NCBI GenBank assembly: GCA_016937575.1
Contig: JAFHKN010000002.1
Coordinates: 1,426,001-1,490,000 of the forward strand
Source: Roseomonas aeriglobus
GTDB taxonomy: Bacteria; Pseudomonadota; Alphaproteobacteria; Sphingomonadales; Sphingomonadaceae
Direction of reading: 5' to 3'
Length of the DNA: 64,000 bases
The notes beneath the pieces were generated by a model. That model worked only from the letters and a program-made list of their open reading frames with translations, did not search any database and was not told where the DNA came from. A program made the position numbers and the translations under genes. Position 1 is the stretch's first letter. Each line of letters opens with the position of its first letter. Positions 33,957 to 41,688 of the stretch are shown here, one piece after another.

Positions 33957-35165
33957 TTACTTCTTTGCCGGCTGCTGCTGGGGCTGGCCGCCTTGGGCCG
34001 CAGGGGCGGGATCGCCCTTGACCTGCACCCGCCCGCCGGGCGGCATCATCGCCAGCTTCTGCCAGCCATCGGTGATGACCCGATCGCCCGCCTTCAGCCC
34101 GGACTTCACGAGCCAGCTATTGCCGACCTGACCGGCAAGTTGCACCGGACGCGGCGCGGTCGAGCCGTGGGCGTTGACCACTGTCACATTCGCCCCGCGC
34201 TCACCGAACTGGATCGCGCGCGCCGGGATCAGGATGCCGTTGGGCGCCGTGCCGATGGCGATGCGCCCGCGCACGAACTGGCCGGGGACGAGCAGGCGTT
34301 CGCCGTTGGGAAAGACCGCGCGCAGCACCTGGGTACCCGTCTGCGGATCGACTGACGGCGCGGCAAAGTCGAGCGTGCCGGTTGGTCCGTAATCCTTGCC
34401 GTTGGCGAGGACCAGGCGCACCTCGACCTGCCGTAGCGGCTTCAGGTTGGTCTGACCGGCGCGTTCGGTCGCCAGCATGTCGAGCAGCGCCGTATTCGAT
34501 TCGGTAAACACGGCGTAGATCGGCGAGGGTTGTTCGACCGTCGTCAGCAGCGTGCCCTGCGCAGCGCTGACCAAAGCGCCTTCGGTCACCTGTGCGCGAC
34601 CGACCCGGCCGGAGATCGGCGCGCGGACGGTCGTGTAGTTGAGCTGGATCTGCGCGCGGGTCAGCGCCGCGCGGGCCTGCGCGACATCGGCCGATGCCGT
34701 GCGCAGCGTCGCCTGCGCCGCGTCATACTCCTGCCCGCTGACTGCGCGTTCGTTGACCAGGGGGGCGTAGCGACGAACGACCGATTGCGCGTTGGACTGC
34801 GCCGCCTGCGCCCGGGCGAGCGTCGCGCGCGCCTGTTCGACCGCGGCGCGCAGGTCGCGCGGGTCGATGGTGAACAGCGGCTGGCCGGCGCGCACGTCCG
34901 ACCCTTCGGTGAAGAGACGACGCTCGATGATCCCATCGGCGCGCGCGCGAACCTCGGCGGTGCGCACGGCTTCGATCCGGCCCGGCAATTCGACGATATT
35001 CGGGACGGTCTCGGTCTTGACGGTGATCGCCTCGACGAGCGTCGGCGGCGGTGCGCCGCCCGGGGCACCGCCGGGGGCGCCCCCGGGAGCGCCGCCCCCG
35101 CCGCCACAGGCAGCGAGAGCGAGGAAGGCGAGGGTCGAAATCGAGCTACGGAAGCGGTTCGGCAC
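33957..35165 (-). CDS. RND efflux periplasmic adaptor lipoprotein
   Basis: A 402-residue adaptor with a GTG start preceded by GGAGA. The signal MPNRFRSSISTLAFLALAAC has a lipobox near residue 20. Immediately after it come a run of glycines and three APGG units ending in PPP, an unusual flexible tether before the folded part. The folded part shows VRARADGIIERRLFTEGSDV, FTIDPRDLRAAVEQARATL, NYTTVRAPISGRVGRAQVTEGALV and PGQFVRGRI, all adaptor hallmarks. It is the first gene of the second RND operon and is followed 6 bases later by the pump. The TetR gene lies 61 bases upstream on the same strand. Confidence 0.93.
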   Translation of the reverse strand: MPNRFRSSISTLAFLALAACGGGGGAPGGAPGGAPGGAPPPTLVEAITVKTETVPNIVELPGRIEAVRTAEVRARADGIIERRLFTEGSDVRAGQPLFTIDPRDLRAAVEQARATLARAQAAQSNAQSVVRRYAPLVNERAVSGQEYDAAQATLRTASADVAQARAALTRAQIQLNYTTVRAPISGRVGRAQVTEGALVSAAQGTLLTTVEQPSPIYAVFTESNTALLDMLATERAGQTNLKPLRQVEVRLVLANGKDYGPTGTLDFAAPSVDPQTGTQVLRAVFPNGERLLVPGQFVRGRIAIGTAPNGILIPARAIQFGERGANVTVVNAHGSTAPRPVQLAGQVGNSWLVKSGLKAGDRVITDGWQKLAMMPPGGRVQVKGDPAPAAQGGQPQQQPAKK

Positions 35166-35226
35166 GAGAGGTCTCCGGGGGTGGCGGCCGGGAAGGGGGT
35201 AAGCGGTACGAAACGGACAGGACGGG

Positions 35227-35796
35227 TCAGGGCGACGCGCGAGTGAGGGCGATCAGGGCATCGTGCAGATCAGACGATACGTCGGCCACGCCCTCGACCG
35301 ATCGCATCGTCGACAACCAGATGCCATCGGCCGCGAGGCGCACGATCGCGCAGGGGATATTGTCGTCGGTGGCGGCATGGCGTTCGATCTGCGCAGCGAC
35401 CCAGGTCGCCCAGCGATCCTGCAGCGCCGGATCCGCGATCATCGACAGGCACAAAGCGTGCGACGTCACCGAATCCCGAATGCATCGTTTATCAAAGACG
35501 CCGTTCACATAAGCTCGCGTGAAGCGGCCATGTGGTTCCGGGTCTGCCGCCATCTCCTCATCGATCGATGCCGCCGCAAACGCGATCATCGTCTCCAGCA
35601 CGCCGTCGATCAGCGCGTCCTTGGTCGGGAAATGGTGAAACAGACCGCCCTTGGTCACGCCCGCGGCGCTAGCCACGCCATCGATCGTCAGGCGCGCGAG
35701 CCCCTTGTCGGCCAGCACCACCATCGCCGCGTCGATGATCGCGGCACGGACCCCTTCGGGATCCTTCTTCCGTTCATAGGCGTTCGGGGGACTCAA
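35227..35796 (-). CDS. TetR-family transcriptional regulator
   Basis: A regulator with an N-terminal TetR helix-turn-helix (RAAIIDAAMVVLADKGLARLTIDGVASAAGVTKGGLFHHFPTKDALIDGVLE) and a ligand-binding C-terminal domain of normal size. I place the start at TTG (complement of 35794-35796, MSPPNAYERKKDPEG), giving 189 residues, because the in-frame ATG further upstream (35859) would put a palindromic operator inside the coding region. That start is uncertain and no strong ribosome binding site is seen. Its position just upstream of the efflux operon, on the same strand, suggests it represses itself and the pump. The ligand is unknown. Confidence 0.85.
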   Translation of the reverse strand: MSPPNAYERKKDPEGVRAAIIDAAMVVLADKGLARLTIDGVASAAGVTKGGLFHHFPTKDALIDGVLETMIAFAAASIDEEMAADPEPHGRFTRAYVNGVFDKRCIRDSVTSHALCLSMIADPALQDRWATWVAAQIERHAATDDNIPCAIVRLAADGIWLSTMRSVEGVADVSSDLHDALIALTRASP

Positions 35797-35821
35797 CGAG
35801 CGACACCGGATCTTTGTTAAA

Positions 35822-35835
35822 ACCGACCGTCCGGT
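35822..35835. promoter_or_regulatory. Candidate TetR operator
   Basis: ACCGACCGTCCGGT is an imperfect palindrome located 26 bases upstream of the proposed regulator start, beside a run of A/T bases. TetR proteins of efflux operons bind such sites. The call rests on symmetry and position. Confidence 0.45.
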
Positions 35836-35907
35836 ATCTTTCGCTTTTACCTGCGTCAAGCGGTCTTCGCAACTGCAGCAAAACGCAGGATTTTTCGCCG
35901 GTGCGGC

Positions 35908-36951
35908 TCAGCGAATCGCCAGAAACGCGCCTGCGGCAGCGAATCCCAGCATCGCCAGCGTGACGACTCCGATCAGGATCAACGGCCGCGATCCCATTTT
36001 CATCAGTTGCGGCAGCGGGGACCGGATGGCCGTCGCCGCGACGGCACACGCAAGCATTGCGCCGGCAAGCGCCTCTGCACCATGTACGACCGGCGCCGGG
36101 ATGATGCCTGTCGAATTGATCCCCGCGACGACGAAGAAGCCCACGACAAACCACGGCACGCCTTGGCTTCCCGTCGCGCGTTCGCTGCGGGGAAGGAACA
36201 GTGCCAGCACGGCGAGGACCGGGGCGAGCAGGGCGACCCGGGTGAGCTTGACGATCGTCGCGATCCGCCCAGCCTCCGGGGAATAGGAATAGCCCGCGCC
36301 CAGCGCCTGGGCGACGTCGTGAATCGCGCCCCCCAGCAGGAAGCCCGCGCGGCCGTCCGAAAAGCCCGCGGCGTGGGCGAGCATCGGATAGACGACCATT
36401 GCGGTCGCGCTCATGGCCGAAATACCGATAAGAACGAGGGTCAACTGCGCCTGGCTGATCCGTCGCGTGCTGAGCGTCGTCGCCACCGCCAGCGCTGCCG
36501 ATGCCCCGCAGATCGCCACGGCACCGCCGACCAGCATGCCGAACCATTGATCATACCCGAACCGCTTCGCCAGCAGCACGGCCAGCGTTATCGTGCCGGC
36601 GACGACCACCACGATCGCCAGCAGCGCGGGCAGGCCCAGATCGGCGATCTGCCCCAGCGTCACCCGCGCCCCGACGAGGACGATGCCCCACCGCAGCAGG
36701 TCCCGAGAGGCGAAGCCCAGACCGGGGTGCAGCCGCTTGTCCGCAGACAGGAAATTGAGCGCCAGGCCGATAAGCAGCGCCATCAGCGTCAGCGGGGCGC
36801 CGTACCGGTCGGAGAGGAATCCCGCGGCGAGCGTCGCGGCGACGACGAGGGCCAGTCCGGGCAGATGTTCGCGCCAACCGACACGTGGCCCCTCGACGAT
36901 GTCGCCGAACAGATCGGCGGCCATGGGGTAGGTTCGGCTAGTGTCGCTCAC
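35908..36951 (-). CDS. YeiH-family putative sulfate exporter/permease
   Basis: A 347-residue integral membrane protein with about ten hydrophobic helices. Motifs typical of the YeiH (UPF0324, Cons_hypoth698) family are visible: LLRWGIVLVGARVTLGQI, VGGAVAICGASAALAVA near the middle, and GGAIHDVAQALGAGYS. Members are annotated as putative sulfate exporters, without strong biochemical proof. The GTG at 36951 is used; ATG 36924 (MAADLFGDIV) is an alternative that shortens it by nine residues. It lies between the TetR gene and the dctD gene on the same strand and has no clear partner. Confidence 0.88.
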   Translation of the reverse strand: MSDTSRTYPMAADLFGDIVEGPRVGWREHLPGLALVVAATLAAGFLSDRYGAPLTLMALLIGLALNFLSADKRLHPGLGFASRDLLRWGIVLVGARVTLGQIADLGLPALLAIVVVVAGTITLAVLLAKRFGYDQWFGMLVGGAVAICGASAALAVATTLSTRRISQAQLTLVLIGISAMSATAMVVYPMLAHAAGFSDGRAGFLLGGAIHDVAQALGAGYSYSPEAGRIATIVKLTRVALLAPVLAVLALFLPRSERATGSQGVPWFVVGFFVVAGINSTGIIPAPVVHGAEALAGAMLACAVAATAIRSPLPQLMKMGSRPLILIGVVTLAMLGFAAAGAFLAIR

Positions 36952-36996
36952 AATCGGCTGGCTAACACGGGTCGAACGCTTTTGGCAGGGGGCGCC

Positions 36997-38316
36997 TCAT
37001 TGCCGAAACGCACCCAGGTCGATCCCGTGTCGCGCAACCTTGTCGTAAAAGGTCTTGCGCGGGATTCCGAGGTCGCCAAGCGCGGCGGCGACCCGCCCAT
37101 TATGCCGGCGTAGCGCCGCTTCGATGAGTTCGGCCTCATAGGCCGCGACCCGTGTCGGCAGATCGCAGCCTTCACGCTCGCGCGGCGTGTCCGGCGCCAG
37201 GCCCAATACCGTCTCCAGCGCGAAATTGCGCAGTTCGCGGACATTGCCGGGCCAGTCATGCTCGCGCAGCCGCCGGCTCGCCGCTTCGGTCAGCGTGAAG
37301 TCCTGCTGTCCCAGTTGAGCTTTCGCTTCTTCCACGAAGGCGGCGAACAGCCGGAATGCGTCGCCGCCTCGTTCGCGCACCGGCGGCACGCGCAGGCGGA
37401 CCGTATCGAGTCGGTAGAACAGGTCGGCGCGAAAGGTGCCGGCGGCGACCGCTGCGGCCAGGTCGGTCTTGGTCGTCGCGACGATGCGCAGATCGACCGC
37501 GGTCGGTCGTGGCTCGCCGATCGGATGCACCTCGCGTTCCTCGATCACCCGCAGCAGTCGCGTCTGCAGGGAGAGGGGCAGGGTATCGATCTCGTCGAGC
37601 AACAGCGTGCCACCGCTCGCCGCCACGATCTGACCTTCGCGCGACAACCGGGTGTGCGGCACGCTGTCGGCGGCATGGCCGAACAACTCCAGTTCGGCGA
37701 GGCTGTCGGGCAGCGCGCCGCAGTTCACCGCGATGAACGGCCGGCCGCGTCGCGGTCCCTGGCGGTGGAGCAGGCTGGCCACGAGTTCCTTGCCCGTGCC
37801 CGTCTCCCCTTCGATCAGCACGTCGACATCGGCGGCGGCCAGCTGGGCAATTGTGGTGCGCAATCGAACCAAGGCGGGGCTGTCGCCGATCAGCGGGCTG
37901 CCGGCCTGTGCCGCCTCCGCCTCTGCGACCAGGCGGCGGTTCTCGATGATCAGTCGCCGCCGCTCGGCCGCCCGGTCGATGCTCGCGGTCAGGTGATCGA
38001 CCGCGAAGGGCTTCGTCAGAAAATCAAAGGCGCCGCGGTGAAGCGCCGAGACCGCCATGGGAACATCGCCGTGCCCCGTGACCAGGATGATCGACAGGTC
38101 GCGGTCGCGCGTCAGCACGGCGTCCAGGAAGGCGAGCCCGTCCATCCCGGGCATGCGAATGTCGGACACGATCGCACCGGCGAAATCGACCGGGATCGCG
38201 CCCAGAGCGGCCCGCGCGTCGGCGTGCGCCTGGACGGCATATCCCGCGAGCTCGAGCGCCTGCACGGTCGCGACGCGCAGCGCTTCGTCATCCTCCACGA
38301 AAATCACGTCGGTCAT
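36997..38316 (-). CDS. dctD: DctD-like response regulator lacking the GAFTGA motif
   Basis: A 439-residue NtrC-type regulator: receiver domain (residues 1-115, phosphoacceptor Asp52 in SDIRMPGMDG), AAA+ domain (about 140-370) and a Fis-type helix-turn-helix at the C-terminus (RVAAALGDLGIPRKTFYDKVARHGI). Walker A is GETGTGKE at 170-177 and Walker B LLLDEI near 238-243. The GAFTGA loop that contacts sigma-54 should follow ELFGH near 213; instead the sequence reads AADSVPHTRLSREG. It may therefore act with the housekeeping sigma factor, as some alphaproteobacterial NtrC-type proteins do. It overlaps dctB by 4 bases. DctD naming rests on pairing with a DctB-like kinase and dctA. Confidence 0.88.
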   Translation of the reverse strand: MTDVIFVEDDEALRVATVQALELAGYAVQAHADARAALGAIPVDFAGAIVSDIRMPGMDGLAFLDAVLTRDRDLSIILVTGHGDVPMAVSALHRGAFDFLTKPFAVDHLTASIDRAAERRRLIIENRRLVAEAEAAQAGSPLIGDSPALVRLRTTIAQLAAADVDVLIEGETGTGKELVASLLHRQGPRRGRPFIAVNCGALPDSLAELELFGHAADSVPHTRLSREGQIVAASGGTLLLDEIDTLPLSLQTRLLRVIEEREVHPIGEPRPTAVDLRIVATTKTDLAAAVAAGTFRADLFYRLDTVRLRVPPVRERGGDAFRLFAAFVEEAKAQLGQQDFTLTEAASRRLREHDWPGNVRELRNFALETVLGLAPDTPREREGCDLPTRVAAYEAELIEAALRRHNGRVAAALGDLGIPRKTFYDKVARHGIDLGAFRQ

Positions 38317-40076
38317 GCGGCCACCTTCAACGTCAGCGCGAATCGGGCGCCCGGGCCATCGGGGCGCAGGATCAGGTCTCCGCCAAATTCGCGGGCGATA
38401 TCGCGCGCAATCGCCAGCCCGAGGCCGAGACCCGAAGGCTTGCCAGACGTAAACGGCGTGAACAGCGCGTCGCGGATGTCCGGCGCGACGCCCGGACCCG
38501 TATCGGCGACCGTGATCGTCATCGTGGACGCATTCGCTGCGGCATCGACGGTTATCCGTCCGTCGGCGTCGCCGATCGCGTCGAGTGCGTTCTGGATCAG
38601 GTTGACCAGTATCTGTTCGATCCGGACACGGTCGCCGACCAGTCGCATCGCCCGCACCGCCCCGTCCGCATGCACCGTGATTCGCCCTCGCGCGCGTTCG
38701 CCGATCAGGATCGACAGGCCGTCGAGGATGTCGCCGAGCGTGGCAATGCCGCCCGACGGCGTGCGTTTCCGGGCGAAGCCGCGCAGCTCGGCAGTGATCG
38801 TGCCTATGCGGTCGGCCAGCGCGACGATCCGGCCGAGATTCTCGCGCGCAGCCCCGTCGGCGCCCCGGTCGATCAGCGTCGCACCGTTCTCGGCAAAGGT
38901 GCGAATGGCGGCGACGGGCTGATTGATCTCGTGCGCGACGCCGGCGGTGATCTGCCCCAAGGTGCCGAGCCGGTTGGCCTGCGCCAGTTCCTCCCGCGCC
39001 GCGCGGTACCGCCGGTCCGTCGCGATCCGCTCGTCGGATTCGATCCGCAGCCTTTCGTTGGCGTCGCGCAGCTCGGCGGTGCGGGCAGCGACTTCGCGCT
39101 CGAGCCGGGCGTGGGCTTCGCGTTGCAGGCGACGCCGTTCGGCGGCGCGGACGAGCACCGCGCCCACGATTCCGGCGCACAGCATCGCGCCCAGCCCCCA
39201 CAGCAGGGCGAGCGTGCGCGCCGACGTCAGGGCGGGAGCGAAGGGCGTCAGATGGATCAGACGCGCGCCGGCGATCGGGGCGTCGACGACGCCGATGCGA
39301 AAGCGCTCTGCGCCCGCAATGGCATCGCGGCCAGAGACGACGAGGGGGGCGGGCAGGGGGGTGATCCCGCCGAATTGCAGCGTGCGGCGCGCGGCCTCGG
39401 CAGTTGCGGGGGCGACCGGACCGATCGAGCGGAACCGCCAGTCCGCACGGCTGGTGATGAGCACGACATTCTGCGCACCGACGACGAAGCTCGCCCCGCT
39501 CGACCGCGCCCAGGCGGCCTCGACCGTATCAAATTCGACCTTCACGACGACGACGCCCAGCGCGCGGCCGCCGTCGTCCACCCGGCGCGCCAGATACAGG
39601 CCCGGCCGACCGCTGACCGTTCCCAGCGCAAACAGCTCCGACGCGCCGCGCCGCATTGCGTCGCGAAAATAGGGCCGGAAGCTGTAATTCTGACCGACGA
39701 AGCTGGTCGGGGTGCGGTAATTGCTCGCCGCCACAGTCCGGCCGTTCGCGTCGATCACATAGAGGTTCGCCGCGTCGGTCCGGGCGGCGAGCTGCTCAAG
39801 CCGCGCATCGAGCCGCCCCGGGGCACTGGCGGATCCAGATAGTGCGGCGCGCACGTCGGGGAATTCGACGAGGACGAGCGGGAGAAGACGGAATTTCTGC
39901 AGCTCGCTCGCCAGCAGCGCCGCGTGGGAGTTCGCTGTCGTCTCCGCCGCCGCGTCGGTCAGCCGCGTTGCCTGCGCGCGCGACCAGCGATCCCCGGCGA
40001 ATATCGCCAGCGCGACGATGGCCAGCGCAATCAGCACCGGCAGCAGCCAGCGGCGGGGGGCAGGGCGACTCGTCAT
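38313..40076 (-). CDS. dctB: C4-dicarboxylate sensor histidine kinase, DctB-like
   Basis: A 587-residue membrane sensor kinase. One helix lies at about residues 10-30 and another near 290-310; between them is a periplasmic double-PAS domain with the DctB-type motif NYRTPTSFVGQNYSFRPYF and SGRPGLYLARRV. A coiled-coil linker leads to the histidine phosphorylation site in AGVAHEINQPVAAIRTFAENG and the ATPase boxes (NLIQNALDAIGD; DTGPGV; GLGLGLAIARDIAREFGG). The ATG at 40076 is chosen because the signal/membrane helix follows directly. A perfect inverted repeat begins 2 bases upstream. It should sense C4-dicarboxylates and phosphorylate the adjacent regulator to switch dctA on. Confidence 0.9.
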   Translation of the reverse strand: MTSRPAPRRWLLPVLIALAIVALAIFAGDRWSRAQATRLTDAAAETTANSHAALLASELQKFRLLPLVLVEFPDVRAALSGSASAPGRLDARLEQLAARTDAANLYVIDANGRTVAASNYRTPTSFVGQNYSFRPYFRDAMRRGASELFALGTVSGRPGLYLARRVDDGGRALGVVVVKVEFDTVEAAWARSSGASFVVGAQNVVLITSRADWRFRSIGPVAPATAEAARRTLQFGGITPLPAPLVVSGRDAIAGAERFRIGVVDAPIAGARLIHLTPFAPALTSARTLALLWGLGAMLCAGIVGAVLVRAAERRRLQREAHARLEREVAARTAELRDANERLRIESDERIATDRRYRAAREELAQANRLGTLGQITAGVAHEINQPVAAIRTFAENGATLIDRGADGAARENLGRIVALADRIGTITAELRGFARKRTPSGGIATLGDILDGLSILIGERARGRITVHADGAVRAMRLVGDRVRIEQILVNLIQNALDAIGDADGRITVDAAANASTMTITVADTGPGVAPDIRDALFTPFTSGKPSGLGLGLAIARDIAREFGGDLILRPDGPGARFALTLKVAA

Positions 40077-40077
40077 C

Positions 40078-40095
40078 TGTGCGGATTGTCGCACA
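40078..40095. promoter_or_regulatory. Candidate DctD-binding inverted repeat
   Basis: TGTGCG-GATTGT-CGCACA is a perfect 6-bp inverted repeat immediately upstream of dctB and about 185 bases upstream of dctA. Rhizobial DctD sites have the same TGTGCG...CGCACA design. I see no clear -24/-12 sigma-54 promoter (TGGC-N7-TTGC) in the gap 40096-40279; AT-rich stretches there look more like ordinary promoters. Confidence 0.6.
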
Positions 40096-40279
40096 AACGA
40101 CGCAGGAGGCGCGCGACTTTTCTTCAGCGAAGGTACCCGGTTCCAGTCGAAATATGCAATTATCGCTAGTAATAACAACAGGATAGGTCGTTATAAGCGC
40201 TGACTTGGTCGACCGATCCCGCCCAAGATACACTCTTATCGAGCCGCGGTGCATGGACACCCGACTGACGAGAGGATGT

Positions 40280-41635
40280 ATGATCGCGATACCAGACCGT
40301 TCTCCGGACGCCGCCGCGCTCCGCAAGGTCCCCTTCTACCGCCATCTCTATTTCCAGGTGCTGGTCGCGATCGCGCTCGGCGTGACCCTCGGCGCGGTCT
40401 ATCCGGACGTCGGCGCGGCACTGAAGCCGCTGGGCGACGGGTTCATCAAGCTGGTCAAGATGGTCATCGCGCCGGTCATCTTCCTGACGGTCGTCACCGG
40501 GATTGCCGGCATGCGCGAACTGACCGCGGTCGGCCGCGTCGCGGGCAAGGCGTTTGCCTATTTCCTGTTCTTCTCGACGCTGGCGCTGATCGTGGGCCTG
40601 GTCGTTGCCAATGTCGTCCAGCCGGGCGCGGGGATGAACGTCGATCCGGCGACGCTGGATAGCAAGGCCATCGCCGAATATGCGACCAAGGCCCATGACA
40701 CGACGCTGACCGGTTTCCTGCTCGATATCGTCCCGACGACGATGCCGTCGGCACTGACATCCGGCTCGATCCTCCAGACGCTGTTCGTCGCGATCCTGTT
40801 CGGAATTTCCTTGAGCCTGGTCGGCAAGCCGGCCGAACCGGTGCTCGACTTCCTCGAGCGCATTACCCTGGTGGTCTTCCGCCTGGTCGGCATCCTGATG
40901 AAGGCCGCTCCGATCGGCGCGTTCGGCGCGATGGCGTTTACCATCGGCAAGTACGGGCTCGCCAGCCTCGCCAACCTGGGCGCGCTTGTTGCGACCTTCT
41001 ATCTGACCTCGCTGATCTTCGTGCTCGGTATCCTCGGCCTCGTCGCCTGGGCACATGGTTTTTCGATCCTCAAGCTGATCGCCTATCTGAAGGCCGAGCT
41101 GCTCCTGGTGCTGGGCACCTCGTCATCGGAAGCGGCGCTGCCGAGCCTGATCGGCAAGCTGGAACGCGCCGGCTGCGACAAGGGCGTGGTCGGGCTGGTC
41201 GTGCCGACCGGCTATTCGTTCAACCTCGACGGTACCAACATCTACATGACGCTGGCCGCGCTGTTCATCGCCCAGGCCACCGGCATCGAGTTGAGTTGGG
41301 GCGAGCAGGCCGCGCTGCTGGGCGTTGCCATGCTGTCGTCGAAGGGGGCGGCGGGCGTGACCGGCGCCGGCTTTATCACCCTGGCCGCCACGCTCAGCAT
41401 CGTGCCGTCGGTCCCGGTGGCGGGCATGGCGCTGATCCTGGGTGTGGACCGTTTCATGAGCGAGTGCCGCAGCCTGACCAACTTCATCGGCAACGCGGTC
41501 GCTGCGGTCGTCGTCGCTCGCTGGGAAGGCAAGCTCGATCGTGCCCGACTGGCCGAGGTCTTGAACGACCGCCGCGTGTCCGATGCGGAGACGATCGACG
41601 AGGACGATGCGCTGGTGACTGTCCCGGCGACCTGA
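40280..41635 (+). CDS. dctA: C4-dicarboxylate/H+ symporter DctA
   Basis: A 451-residue inner-membrane transporter of the dicarboxylate/amino acid:cation symporter family, importing succinate, fumarate and malate. The sequence shows [24 protein letters not shown] at the start, [43 protein letters not shown] (first re-entrant loop), [20 protein letters not shown] (signature) and [21 protein letters not shown] at the C-terminus. The ATG at 40280 follows a GAGGA ribosome binding site; in-frame starts upstream are less likely. It is divergent from dctBD, the classic arrangement, and is followed 53 bases later by a TonB receptor gene. Confidence 0.95.
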   Translation: MIAIPDRSPDAAALRKVPFYRHLYFQVLVAIALGVTLGAVYPDVGAALKPLGDGFIKLVKMVIAPVIFLTVVTGIAGMRELTAVGRVAGKAFAYFLFFSTLALIVGLVVANVVQPGAGMNVDPATLDSKAIAEYATKAHDTTLTGFLLDIVPTTMPSALTSGSILQTLFVAILFGISLSLVGKPAEPVLDFLERITLVVFRLVGILMKAAPIGAFGAMAFTIGKYGLASLANLGALVATFYLTSLIFVLGILGLVAWAHGFSILKLIAYLKAELLLVLGTSSSEAALPSLIGKLERAGCDKGVVGLVVPTGYSFNLDGTNIYMTLAALFIAQATGIELSWGEQAALLGVAMLSSKGAAGVTGAGFITLAATLSIVPSVPVAGMALILGVDRFMSECRSLTNFIGNAVAAVVVARWEGKLDRARLAEVLNDRRVSDAETIDEDDALVTVPAT

Positions 41636-41688
41636 TTTTCGACGACGACGCAAAATATCAAAATAAAACAAGACTTAGGGGAGATATC

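Noticed and set aside
30306..34355. A 1349-codon open frame on the plus strand
   Set aside because: It is antisense to the RND pump and its neighbours. High GC gives long mirror frames; the composition (Arg, Gln, His, Asp-rich) and lack of motifs mark it as a shadow.
40096..40279. A sigma-54 -24/-12 promoter for dctA
   Set aside because: No TGGC-N7-TTGC pair with correct spacing was found in the gap.
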